A stretch of 64,000 bases of DNA from Pelagibius litoralis (GTDB lineage: Bacteria; Pseudomonadota; Alphaproteobacteria; Kiloniellales; Kiloniellaceae), in NCBI RefSeq assembly GCF_011683915.1, contig NZ_JAAQPH010000026.1, positions 1 through 64,000 on the forward strand, in the 5' to 3' direction. The notes under the pieces are model-generated. The model saw only the letters and a program-made list of their open reading frames with translations. It ran no database searches and had not been told where the DNA came from. Positions 1-7,939 of the stretch are shown piece after piece. Position 1 is the stretch's first letter. Every line of letters starts with the position of its first letter. The position numbers were made by a program, and so were the translations under genes.

Positions 1-127
1 CATGTTCTGTCGGCTCAAAGATTTCCGAAGAATCGCCACCCGATACGACAAACGCGCAGATACTTTCCTATCTGCCGTCTTCATCGCCGCAATCATCACA
101 TGGTGGCTCAATTGAGTCCTGACCCTA
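1..127 (+). mobile_element. Right end of an IS5-family insertion sequence, truncated by the window edge
   Basis: The first 115 bases encode the C-terminus of an IS5-type transposase. The bases after its stop (about 115-127, GAGTCCTGACCCTAG-like) have the look of the outer terminal inverted repeat, ending at a CTAG. IS elements of the IS427 group insert at CTAG or TA-type sites, which fits. The left end lies outside the window, so length, completeness and the matching repeat cannot be checked. The element stops exactly where the stop codon of the neighbouring acyl-CoA dehydrogenase gene begins. Confidence 0.7.
2..115 (+). CDS. IS5-family transposase, C-terminal fragment (5' end outside window)
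   Basis: Frame from base 2 reads 37 residues beginning MFCRLKDFRRIATRYDK and ending with TGA at 113-115. This is the typical C-terminal tail of IS5/IS427-type DDE transposases (R-F-K/R-D-F-R-R-I-A-T-R-Y-D-K, then a hydrophobic end with Trp). The catalytic DDE residues would lie upstream, outside the window. The methionine at position 2 is probably internal. The short distance from the stop to the terminal repeat is normal for this family. Confidence 0.75.
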   Translation: MFCRLKDFRRIATRYDKRADTFLSAVFIAAIITWWLN

Positions 128-1927
128 GAACGCCGCTTCTTTCATGTCCATCAGCGGCGCCTTGCCGGTCATGATGGCGGCGAAGAGGCCGGAGCTCTTG
201 GGCAGCAGGCGCTGGAAGAAGAAGCGTGCGGTGGCCAGTTTGGCTTCGTGGAACTCAGGCGTCTGGCCGTTGGATTCGGAACCATTGGTTTGCGCTAGGC
301 TGACCTTCACCATGCGCGCCCACATATAGGCAAGGGCGGTCAACGCAAAAAGGTTCAGGTAGTCGGTGGCGGCGGCGCCCGCCTCCTCCGGGTCCTTCAA
401 GCCCTGCTGGGCGATCCAGAGGGTCGATTGCTGGAGCCGGCTCAAGGCCTTCGCCAGCGGCGCGACGAACTCCGCCAGTTGCGGGTCGTTCTGGTTCTCC
501 TCGATAAAGGCCTGCACCGGATGGAAGAAGCGGCGCAGCAGGCGGCCCATGTTCTGGCCCAGCTTACGGCCCACCAGGTCGAGCGCCTGAATACCGTTGG
601 CGCCTTCATAGATCTGGGCGATGCGGGCATCGCGCACCAACTGCTCCATGCCCCATTCACGGATGTAGCCGTGACCGCCGAAAACCTGCATGCCCAGGTT
701 CGTCGTCTCAAAGCCCTGGTCGGTGAAGAACGACTTGATGATCGGCGTCATCAGGGCGACCAGATCGTCGGCCTCCTGGCGCTTGGCTGCGTCGGGATGC
801 TTCTCGGCGACGTCCACCGCCATGGCGACCCAGAAGGCCAGCGCCCGCGAGCCTTCGTTATAGGCCTTCATGGTCAGGAGATTCTTGCGCACGTCCGGAT
901 GCACGATGATCGGGTCAGCCGGCTTGTCGGGATGCTGCGGCCCGGCGAGGGAGCGGCCCTGCAGACGCTCCTTGGCGTAGGCCGCCGCCGACTGATAGGC
1001 GGTCTCCGCCAGGCCCAGGCCCTGCATGCCGACATCCAGGCGCGCGACGTTCATCATGGTGAACATCTTGGCCATGCCGCTGTGGGCTTCGCCCACCAGA
1101 TAGCCCTCGGCCTCGTCGAAATTCATCACGCAGGTGGAGGAGGCCTTGATGCCCATCTTGTGCTCGATGGAGCCGCAGGCGACGCCGTTGCGCGGGCCGA
1201 CGGAACCGTCTTCCTTCACCATGAACTTCGGCACCACGAAAAGCGAGATGCCCTTGGAGCCTTCCGGCGCATCCGGCAGCTTGGCCAGCACCAGATGGAT
1301 GATGTTCTCGCTCATGTCGTGTTCGCCGGCGGAGATGAAGATCTTGGTGCCGGTGATCTTGTAACTGCCGTCGCCGTTCGGCTCGGCCCTGGTGCGGATC
1401 AGGCCTAGGTCGGTGCCGCAATGCGGCTCGGTCAGGCACATGGTGCCGGTCCAGCGGCCATGGATCATGTTGGGCAGGTAGGTGGCCTTCTGCTCGTCGC
1501 TGCCGTGCAGCTCCAGCGCGTTGCAGGCACCGTGGGTCAAGCCCGGATACATGCCGAAACTGAGGTTGGTCGAGCAGATCAGCTCGGTCAGCACGAACTG
1601 CAGGGTCTTGGGCAACCCCTGCCCGCCATGATCGGGGGACAAGGCCAGGCCGTTCCAACCCCCTTCGCAGAAGGCTTCGTAGAGTTCCTTGAATCCTTTG
1701 GGCGTGCGGACCACGCCGTTTTCGAAGATGCAGCCTTCTTCATCGCCGGAGCGGTTCAGGGGCAGCAACTCGTTCTCGCAAAACTTGGCGCCTTCTTCGA
1801 TCACCGTGTCGACCAGATCGCGGCTGGCCTCTTCGAAACCCGGCAGACCGGCGATCCGGCCGTCGTAGTCCAAGAGGTCGTAGAGCACGAAACGGATGTC
1901 ATCCAGGGGGGCGGAATAGCTAACCAT
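125..1927 (-). CDS. Acyl-CoA dehydrogenase with C-terminal extension (DmdC/FadE-like)
   Basis: The 600-residue protein catalyses the FAD-dependent first oxidation of acyl-CoA in beta-oxidation. The length and the N-terminus (Y-x-A-P-x-x-D-I-R-F) match the long acyl-CoA dehydrogenase group that includes DmdC, not the ~380-residue short group. The FAD/substrate loop CLTEPHCGTDLG and the catalytic base in IYEGANGIQ (Glu441) are visible. The ATG at 1927 follows GAGGAAAAAGACC, a good ribosome site. It is the last gene of the minus-strand fatty-acid operon, 22 bases after the hydroxyacyl-CoA dehydrogenase gene. Its TAG stop lies in the CTAG at the end of the IS fragment. DmdC proper acts on methylmercaptopropionyl-CoA; with a complete beta-oxidation set beside it, a general acyl-CoA substrate is more likely. 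Confidence 0.9.
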   Translation of the reverse strand: MVSYSAPLDDIRFVLYDLLDYDGRIAGLPGFEEASRDLVDTVIEEGAKFCENELLPLNRSGDEEGCIFENGVVRTPKGFKELYEAFCEGGWNGLALSPDHGGQGLPKTLQFVLTELICSTNLSFGMYPGLTHGACNALELHGSDEQKATYLPNMIHGRWTGTMCLTEPHCGTDLGLIRTRAEPNGDGSYKITGTKIFISAGEHDMSENIIHLVLAKLPDAPEGSKGISLFVVPKFMVKEDGSVGPRNGVACGSIEHKMGIKASSTCVMNFDEAEGYLVGEAHSGMAKMFTMMNVARLDVGMQGLGLAETAYQSAAAYAKERLQGRSLAGPQHPDKPADPIIVHPDVRKNLLTMKAYNEGSRALAFWVAMAVDVAEKHPDAAKRQEADDLVALMTPIIKSFFTDQGFETTNLGMQVFGGHGYIREWGMEQLVRDARIAQIYEGANGIQALDLVGRKLGQNMGRLLRRFFHPVQAFIEENQNDPQLAEFVAPLAKALSRLQQSTLWIAQQGLKDPEEAGAAATDYLNLFALTALAYMWARMVKVSLAQTNGSESNGQTPEFHEAKLATARFFFQRLLPKSSGLFAAIMTGKAPLMDMKEAAF

Positions 1928-1949
1928 GGTCTTTTTCCTCTAACGCCTC

Positions 1950-4280
1950 TTAGTTCCGAAGCGGTTTGCCGGTTTCCAGCGTATGTTCGACACGGGCCAG
2001 GGTGCCCGGCGTGCGCACCAGCCGCATGAAGGCTTCGCGTTCCATCTTCAGAACCGTCTCCTCGGGCAGTGGCTCGGTCATGTCGGCATCGTCGCCACCG
2101 GTCAGCACATCGGCCAACTCGGAGGCCACGACCATGTCGTGTTCGGTCGCAAGACCCTTGGCGTAGAGATCGCGAAGGGCGAAAGCGAGCGAGGCCTTGC
2201 CGGAGGGACCGGGCAGGGTCAGTTCCACCGGCTCCGGCGGCTGGTAGCCCTCGACCAGAGACAGCGCCTTTTTCTTGGCGTCGGCCAGCAGCCGTTCGCG
2301 GTTGAAGGTGATGTCGTCCTCGCGCCGCAGGAAGCCCAGTTCCCTGGCCTCGAAAGCGGACTTCGCCACCTTGGCCATGCCGATGGTCTCAAAGGCCGCC
2401 GCCACCGCCGGCATGGGACCTTTGGGCCGCCGTGGATCGCGGGCCAAGCGGCTCAACAGTTCCTTGCAGCCGCCCCAGGCCGGCACCACGCCGACCCCGG
2501 CCTCCACCAGACCGACATAGCTTTCGGCATGGGCCTGCACGGCATCGGAAGCCAGCAGGATTTCACAACCGCCGCCCAGCGCCAGCCCGGAAGGCGCGGC
2601 CACCACCGGGAAAGGCGAGCGCTTCAGGGCGGTGTAGGCCTTCTGGCCCTGGGCCACCATGTCCTCGATCATCGGCCAGGCGCCGACGTTGGCGGCGAAC
2701 ATGGCCAGACCCAGGTTGGCCCCGGCGGAGAAGTGGCTGCCTTCGTTGTAGATCACCAGGGCCTTGTAGTTCTTGCCGACGATATCCAAGGCCTTGGCGA
2801 TGATCTTGAAGACATCCGGGTCCATGGTGTTCAGCTTGGTGTGAACCTCCAGGCAGACAACGCCGTCACCGATGTCCCAAAGGCTGGCCGAACCGCTCTT
2901 TGCCAGGGGCTCGCTGCCCAGCTTCACGTCGGACAGCAGCAGGACACCCTCACCGCGCTCGACATCGGCGTAGTCGCCGGCAACGGTCAGAACCTGCTGT
3001 CTGCCGTCCTTCACCCGGTAGAAGCCGTCGGCGGCGGCGGCCTTTTCCAACAGCGGCGGCACGGCCTTCCCCTCGGCCTTCAGCCGATCGGCGAAGTCGG
3101 CGGCGCCGAGCTTGTCGATCAGCTCGAAGGGGCCGAATTTCCAGTTGTAGCCAAGGCGCATGGCCCGGTCGACGGAGGGAACGTCGTCGGCGATCTCCGG
3201 CACCAGGGCGGCGGCATAGCCCAGCGTCTGGGACAGCACCGCCCAGGCGAAGAGACCGCCCTTGTCGTCATGCGCCACCAGGGCCTTGGGACCGCCCCGC
3301 CGGCTGGCCGAGACGCTGGCGAGCGACGGCTTGCCCGCAGGCGCATAGTCGCCGGTCTTCAGGTCGACGGCTTCCTTGACCCTTGCACCATTGGATTTGT
3401 TCAGGCGATAGAACCCGCCCTTGCCCTTGCGCCCGGTATAGCCCTCGGCAATCATTTCCTCCAACAGGGGGAAGGGCCGGCGCAGGCTTTGATAGGCATC
3501 GTCTTTTGTCAGGGTCGCCGCCAGCGACGCATCGACCTTGGGCATGAGATCCAGGCCGACAAGATCGAGCAGCGCGAAGACGCCTGTTTTGGGAACGCCG
3601 ATGGGCCGGCCCATGACGGCATCGGCCTCCTCCACCGTCAGGCCGCGGTCCAGCGTTTCGACCACGGCGCACTGCAGCCAGAAGGTGCCGATGCGGTTGG
3701 CGACGAAACCCGGCGTGTCGTGGCAGAGCACGATGCCCTTGCCCAGTCTGCGGTCGGCGAAAGCAGAAAGCGTTTCCAGCACCGCGGGTTTGGTGTTGGG
3801 CCCCGTCACCAGCTCCAGCAGCGGCATGTAGCGCGGCGGGTTGAAGAAATGGGTGATCAGGAAGTCGCCACAGAAGCGATCCGGCATGTCCTTGGTCAGC
3901 AGGGAAAGCGGCAGGGTCGATGTGTTCGAGGAGATTATGGAGCCGTCCTTGCGCACGCCCTCCAGGCGCTCATAGAGAGCGCGCTTGATCTTCGGGTCTT
4001 CCAGCACCGCCTCGACGATCCAGTCGGCATCGGCCAGCTTGTCGAGATCGTCCTCGATATTGCCCGGGGTGATGAGCTTGGCCGCGCGCTTTGACATGAA
4101 GGGCGCGGGGTCGGCCTTCAGCATCTTAGCGACGGCGCCTTCGGCCAGGGCGTTGCGGTTGTCACCCTCCTTGGGCACGACATCCAGCAGCAGGACGGAC
4201 ACGCCTGCATTGGCGAGATGGGCGGCGATCCCCGCCCCCATCACGCCCGCACCGATAACGGCGGCTGTGACGATGGTCAT
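1950..4280 (-). CDS. 3-hydroxyacyl-CoA dehydrogenase / enoyl-CoA hydratase fusion
   Basis: The protein has 776 residues from the ATG at 4280. It hydrates enoyl-CoA and oxidises the 3-hydroxyacyl-CoA. The NAD-binding Rossmann motif GAGVMGAGIAAHLANAG is near the N-terminus, followed by the hydroxyacyl dehydrogenase C-terminal domains. A crotonase domain fills the C-terminal third, with the oxyanion segment FSAGANLG and the two usual acidic positions in GGGCEILLASD and LVEAGVGVVP. The order dehydrogenase then hydratase is that of FadN/PaaH-like fusions, the reverse of E. coli FadB. The start codon overlaps the thiolase stop (TGATG), so an upstream in-frame start is not needed. Thiolase and this protein should form the usual multienzyme pair. 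Confidence 0.92.
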   Translation of the reverse strand: MTIVTAAVIGAGVMGAGIAAHLANAGVSVLLLDVVPKEGDNRNALAEGAVAKMLKADPAPFMSKRAAKLITPGNIEDDLDKLADADWIVEAVLEDPKIKRALYERLEGVRKDGSIISSNTSTLPLSLLTKDMPDRFCGDFLITHFFNPPRYMPLLELVTGPNTKPAVLETLSAFADRRLGKGIVLCHDTPGFVANRIGTFWLQCAVVETLDRGLTVEEADAVMGRPIGVPKTGVFALLDLVGLDLMPKVDASLAATLTKDDAYQSLRRPFPLLEEMIAEGYTGRKGKGGFYRLNKSNGARVKEAVDLKTGDYAPAGKPSLASVSASRRGGPKALVAHDDKGGLFAWAVLSQTLGYAAALVPEIADDVPSVDRAMRLGYNWKFGPFELIDKLGAADFADRLKAEGKAVPPLLEKAAAADGFYRVKDGRQQVLTVAGDYADVERGEGVLLLSDVKLGSEPLAKSGSASLWDIGDGVVCLEVHTKLNTMDPDVFKIIAKALDIVGKNYKALVIYNEGSHFSAGANLGLAMFAANVGAWPMIEDMVAQGQKAYTALKRSPFPVVAAPSGLALGGGCEILLASDAVQAHAESYVGLVEAGVGVVPAWGGCKELLSRLARDPRRPKGPMPAVAAAFETIGMAKVAKSAFEARELGFLRREDDITFNRERLLADAKKKALSLVEGYQPPEPVELTLPGPSGKASLAFALRDLYAKGLATEHDMVVASELADVLTGGDDADMTEPLPEETVLKMEREAFMRLVRTPGTLARVEHTLETGKPLRN

Positions 4281-5419
4281 CAGGCGGCCTCCAGCACCGT
4301 GGCGATCCCCTGCCCGCCGCCGATGCACTGGGTAGAGAGGGCCAACTGCTTGCCTTCGCGCTGCAGAAGCTGCGCCGCCTTGCCGGTGATCCGCGCGCCG
4401 GTCGCGCCCAGGGGATGGCCGAGCGCAATGGCGCCGCCGTCCAGGTTCACCTTAGCCAGGTCGAGGCCCAGTTCGTCAGCACAGGCCAGGGCCTGAGAGG
4501 CGAAAGCCTCGTTCAACTCGATAATGTCCAGATCGCCCGCCGCAATGCCGGCGCGCTCCAGCGCCTTGCGGCTTGCGGCCACCGGGCCGATGCCCATGAT
4601 CTCCGGATCGCAACCGGCAACGGCGATGGAGCGCAGCCTGGCCAGGGGTTTCAGGCCGTGCGCCTTGGCGTAGTCCTCCGAGGTCACCAGCACCGCAGAG
4701 GCCCCGTCGGTCAGCGGCGAGGCTGTCCCGGCGGTAACGCTGCCGTCGGTCGAAAAAGCCGGCTTCAAGTCGGCCAGGGCGGCGGCGGAGGTGTCCGGCC
4801 GGATGCAGCCGTCAAGCTCGACCGAGGCACCGTTGGCCTGGATCGCGACGATCTCGTCCTTCAGCTTGCCCGCAGCCTGGGCGGCGGCGGCCTTCTGATG
4901 GCTGGCAACGGCAAATTCCTCCTGGCGCGCCCGCGGGATCTGGTGCTTCTGGGCGACATTCTCCGCCGTCTCGCCCATGGAGATGTAGGCCTGCGGGAAG
5001 CGCTCAGCGAGACCCGGGTGCAGCAGCGGATTGAACCCGGCCATGGGCACGCGGCTCATGGACTCGATCCCGGCGCAGATGAAGGCCTCTCCGGCGTTCA
5101 TCTGAATGTTGCCGGCCGCCATGTGGATCGACTGCATGGAGGAACCGCAGAAACGGTTTACCGTGGTGCCGGCCACCGAGATCGGCAAGTCCGCCAGAAA
5201 GCCGATGAGGCGCGCCACGTTCAAGCCCTGTTCGCCCTCCGGGAAGGCGCAGCCGACAATCAGATCCTCAATGTCCTTGGGGTCGATCCCGGTCTTGCCA
5301 AGCAGGCCGCGCACCACCTGGGCCGCCATCTCGTCCGGCCGAACCTTCACCAGATCGCCCTTGCTTGCAAAGTGGAAGGGGGAGCGGACGTATCCTGCGA
5401 TGACAACGTTCTTATGCAT
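4280..5419 (-). CDS. Acetyl-CoA C-acyltransferase (thiolase)
   Basis: This 379-residue protein cleaves 3-ketoacyl-CoA to acetyl-CoA and a shortened acyl-CoA, the last step of beta-oxidation. The nucleophilic cysteine is in NRFCGSS (Cys91). The GHPLGATGAR motif with the catalytic His and the C-terminal CIGGGQG motif with the second Cys are intact. Length is normal for the family. It is translationally coupled to the downstream dehydrogenase/hydratase gene and follows the MerR gene by 44 bases in the same operon. Confidence 0.93.
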   Translation of the reverse strand: MHKNVVIAGYVRSPFHFASKGDLVKVRPDEMAAQVVRGLLGKTGIDPKDIEDLIVGCAFPEGEQGLNVARLIGFLADLPISVAGTTVNRFCGSSMQSIHMAAGNIQMNAGEAFICAGIESMSRVPMAGFNPLLHPGLAERFPQAYISMGETAENVAQKHQIPRARQEEFAVASHQKAAAAQAAGKLKDEIVAIQANGASVELDGCIRPDTSAAALADLKPAFSTDGSVTAGTASPLTDGASAVLVTSEDYAKAHGLKPLARLRSIAVAGCDPEIMGIGPVAASRKALERAGIAAGDLDIIELNEAFASQALACADELGLDLAKVNLDGGAIALGHPLGATGARITGKAAQLLQREGKQLALSTQCIGGGQGIATVLEAA

Positions 5420-5463
5420 GGTCGGACCTTTCGGCGTTTGAGGCTGGTTCCGAGGCTTGGTGG

Positions 5464-5862
5464 CTATTCGGCCGCTTCGGCGTCGGCCCCCTTTGATTTC
5501 AGAAAGTCTTCGACGGCTGTTTCGATACCGCGCAGTTCCTGCAGGGTTTCTTCAAGATCCCTCTGCCGCGCTTCCAGGGCTTTGATGCGCTTGCGGGTTT
5601 TGGACAGAGTGAGGCGCATCTGCTCCACCTGTCCGGGATCCTGGTCATAGAGATCCAGCCATTCGGCAATCTCCCGCAGGGAAAAGCCCAGACGCTTGCC
5701 GCGCAGGATCAGGATAATCCGGCCGCGGTCGCGATGGGTGTAGACGCGGGTCTTACCGGCGCGCTGCGGCACAATAAGGCCCTTATCCTCGTAGAAACGC
5801 AGCGCCCGCGGCGTGACCTTCAGCTCCGCCGCCAATTCGGTCACGGAATAGAGTTTGTTCAC
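5464..5862 (-). CDS. MerR-family transcriptional regulator of the fatty-acid operon (LiuR-like)
   Basis: The 132-residue protein has an N-terminal winged helix (YSVTELAAELKVTPRALRFYEDKGLI) and a coiled-coil dimer helix at about residues 80-120. The MerR-type cysteines for metals or redox are absent, so an acyl-CoA effector is likelier, as in LiuR-type regulators of fatty-acid and branched-chain catabolism. Its ATG overlaps the fadD stop by 4 bases (ATGA). It probably controls its own operon through the dyad at 7681-7702, which lies over an elongated promoter as MerR regulators require. Confidence 0.88.
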   Translation of the reverse strand: MNKLYSVTELAAELKVTPRALRFYEDKGLIVPQRAGKTRVYTHRDRGRIILILRGKRLGFSLREIAEWLDLYDQDPGQVEQMRLTLSKTRKRIKALEARQRDLEETLQELRGIETAVEDFLKSKGADAEAAE

Positions 5863-7571
5863 GGCGACGATCTCTCGGCCTGCCGGGCCCGTTCCTCGGC
5901 GATCAGTTCCTTCTTCGAAAGTTTACCGATGATGGTCTTCGGCAGAGCCGCGCGGATTTCGATCAGGCGCGGCATTTCCATGGGCGAGAGCTTATCCTCC
6001 AGAAAGACCTGCAGGGGGCCCAGCTCAAGACTCTCGCCGTCCTTCAAACGGATGAAGGCTTTGGGAATCTCACCGCGGTAGTCGTCGGGCACGCCGATCA
6101 CCGTCACCTCCGCGACCGCAGGATGACGATAGATCGCCTCTTCGATGTGGCGTGGATAGACGTTGTAGCCACTGGAGATGATGACCTCTTTCAGACGGTC
6201 GATCAGGAAGGTGTAGCCATCCTCGTCCATGTAACCGACATCGCCGGTGTGGACGCGCCCGTCGCGCAGGGTCTGGGCGGTCTCCTCCGGGCGCTGCCAG
6301 TAGCCGGCCATGACCTGGGGCCCGCGAATGCAAATCTCACCCACCTCCCCCTGGGGCATGAGTTTTTCCGAGTCTTCGAGGGAGCGGATTTCGATGGTCG
6401 TACCGGGCATCGGCAGCCCGACCGAGCCGTCTTTCTGAACGCCGACAAGCGGATTGCAGGTCGCCACCGGCGAGGTTTCGCTGAGGCCGTAGCCTTCCAG
6501 CAGCGTGGCGTTGGTGATCGCCTCAAAACCTTCGCGCACCTCCTGCGGCAGCGATGCCCCGCCGGAAAGGCAGTAACGGATGCAGGAGAGATCGTATGTT
6601 TCGATCTTCGGGGTATTGATGATGGCGTTATAGAGCGTCGGCACACCGGGGAAACAGGTCGGCTTGGTGCGGGCGATGGCCTTCAACAGCATCTTGATCT
6701 CGAAGCGCGGCAGCAGAACGATTTCCGACGCGCCGCGGATGCCCAGGTGCATGATCACCGTCATGGCGAAGACGTGGAACAGCGGCAGCACCGCCAGCAT
6801 CCGTTCCTCCCCCATCTTGGCATCGATGAACCAGGTCCAGAGCTGGCTGGCATTGGCCGAGAGGTTGCCGTGGGTCAGCATCGCGCCCTTGGGGGTGCCG
6901 GTCGTGCCGCCGGTGTACTGCAGCACGGCCACGTCATCGATGGTCACCACGGCGGCTTCGAAGCTGCTGTCGTTGTCGATCAGATCGGCAAAGCGCAGAT
7001 AGGCATCGGTTTTGGGCGCCTTGGCCAGGTCGCCGCGCTTGGCGATGGCGAAGAGCTGGCGGCTGGGAAAGCGCAGGATATCCGCCATGGCGCAGACCAC
7101 GACCTTTTTCAGCGGCGTGCGCTCAAAGGCCGTGACCAGCTTCGGCAGCAGAATTTTCAGATCCAGGGTAACCGCGATCTCGGCCCCGGAATCGTCGATC
7201 AGGCCGAGCACCTCCTCCTCGGCATAGAGCGGGTTCACGTTGACGACGATGGCGCCCAGCTTCATCAGGGCGAAGTAGCAAACGACATAGTAGGGCGTGT
7301 TGGGCAGAAACAGCGCGACCCGCGATCCCTTTTCCACACCCAGGCCCTGAAAGCCACAGGCGGCCTTGTCGATCAGTACGCTGACCTCGTCATAGCTGTA
7401 ACGTTTGCCGAGAAAATCGAGACAGGGACGGCCGCCGTAACCGGCGACGGCGCGGTCGAAAGCCTTGTAGAGCGGCTCCTGCAGAACCTCGCCACCCCAG
7501 TCAATGACCGGCGGATAGCTCTTGTCCCAGGGCTGCGCCTGGCGCTCTGCGCTCGTTTGTTCCAAAGCCAT
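5859..7571 (-). CDS. fadD: Long-chain fatty acid-CoA ligase
   Basis: The product is 570 residues from the ATG at 7571 (583 from an alternative ATG at 7610). It activates fatty acids with ATP and CoA at the inner membrane. The AMP-binding signature YTGGTTGTPKG is at residues 232-242 of the longer form. The GYGLSETSP motif, the hinge region TGDVGYMDEDGY and the C-terminal lysine in PKTIIGKLSKKEL are present, so it looks active. Neither start has a strong ribosome site; GGTGGGAG lies just before 7571, and the shorter form aligns better with the usual N-terminus. It is the first gene of the operon. Confidence 0.92.
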   Translation of the reverse strand: MALEQTSAERQAQPWDKSYPPVIDWGGEVLQEPLYKAFDRAVAGYGGRPCLDFLGKRYSYDEVSVLIDKAACGFQGLGVEKGSRVALFLPNTPYYVVCYFALMKLGAIVVNVNPLYAEEEVLGLIDDSGAEIAVTLDLKILLPKLVTAFERTPLKKVVVCAMADILRFPSRQLFAIAKRGDLAKAPKTDAYLRFADLIDNDSSFEAAVVTIDDVAVLQYTGGTTGTPKGAMLTHGNLSANASQLWTWFIDAKMGEERMLAVLPLFHVFAMTVIMHLGIRGASEIVLLPRFEIKMLLKAIARTKPTCFPGVPTLYNAIINTPKIETYDLSCIRYCLSGGASLPQEVREGFEAITNATLLEGYGLSETSPVATCNPLVGVQKDGSVGLPMPGTTIEIRSLEDSEKLMPQGEVGEICIRGPQVMAGYWQRPEETAQTLRDGRVHTGDVGYMDEDGYTFLIDRLKEVIISSGYNVYPRHIEEAIYRHPAVAEVTVIGVPDDYRGEIPKAFIRLKDGESLELGPLQVFLEDKLSPMEMPRLIEIRAALPKTIIGKLSKKELIAEERARQAERSSP

Positions 7572-7657
7572 CTCCCACCACGTTATTCGTTGGCGACCCT
7601 TGATGGTCATGGGCTGGTGTCTCGCCGACGGCCGGCCCTGCCGGCGGCGCGACGCCC

Positions 7658-7702
7658 TTTATATGTATGGGCCCGAAAGGTTACGTCAAGAATATGACGT
7701 AA
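7658..7702 (-). promoter_or_regulatory. Promoter and MerR-type operator of the fadD operon
   Basis: A perfect dyad TTACGTCA-N6-TGACGTAA occupies 7681-7702. On the minus strand TTGACG (7689-7684) and TATAAA (7663-7658) are separated by 20 bases. That is too long for an unaided sigma-70 promoter and typical of MerR-activated promoters (19-20 bases). The dyad covers the -35 element. The first gene is fadD at 7571. The dyad and spacing are read directly; its link to the MerR regulator is inference. Confidence 0.7.
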
Positions 7703-7939
7703 AGGTAAACCAGCCGCCGCTGTGTCAAATTCGGCCCCGAAACGAAGAGCCAAAGCCACCACCCTGAACTGTGACTTTGTGCGGAATAATCGTAAATGGC
7801 GAAAATTGGGCCGCCATGACCGGTCAGAAGCTGCCGCCATCTCTCAAAAACGGAGAGATAGAGGGAAAAGCAGACGGGTGGCGGCTTTCACCGCCACCCG
7901 TTGCCCGGGCGGGAGGGACCCGCCCTCCGGCGGACCTGG
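7703..7939. other. Intergenic region between the fadD promoter and the RTX gene
   Basis: No convincing reading frame. The only clear structure is the terminator hairpin at 7875-7900. A second GC-rich imperfect hairpin follows at about 7905-7925 on the side of the RTX stop codon. Confidence 0.6.
7875..7900 (-). terminator. Rho-independent terminator downstream of the RTX gene
   Basis: A 10-base-pair stem (CGGGTGGCGG, loop of 6, CCGCCACCCG) is followed on the minus strand by a T-rich stretch TCTGCTTTTCCC. It lies 40 bases after the stop of the giant minus-strand gene. Confidence 0.75.

Noticed and set aside
428-1408. Long plus-strand open frame (326 codons) opposite the acyl-CoA dehydrogenase gene
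   Set aside because: It is an antisense shadow. It lacks a ribosome site and any motif, while the minus strand encodes a clear enzyme.
125-1927. Calling the acyl-CoA dehydrogenase DmdC and inferring DMSP use
   Set aside because: Length and N-terminus match, but no dmdA/B/D neighbours are present and a full beta-oxidation operon surrounds it.
1983-4094. 703-codon plus-strand frame opposite the hydroxyacyl-CoA dehydrogenase gene
   Set aside because: His/Gln/Arg-rich shadow translation typical of the complement of GC-rich genes.
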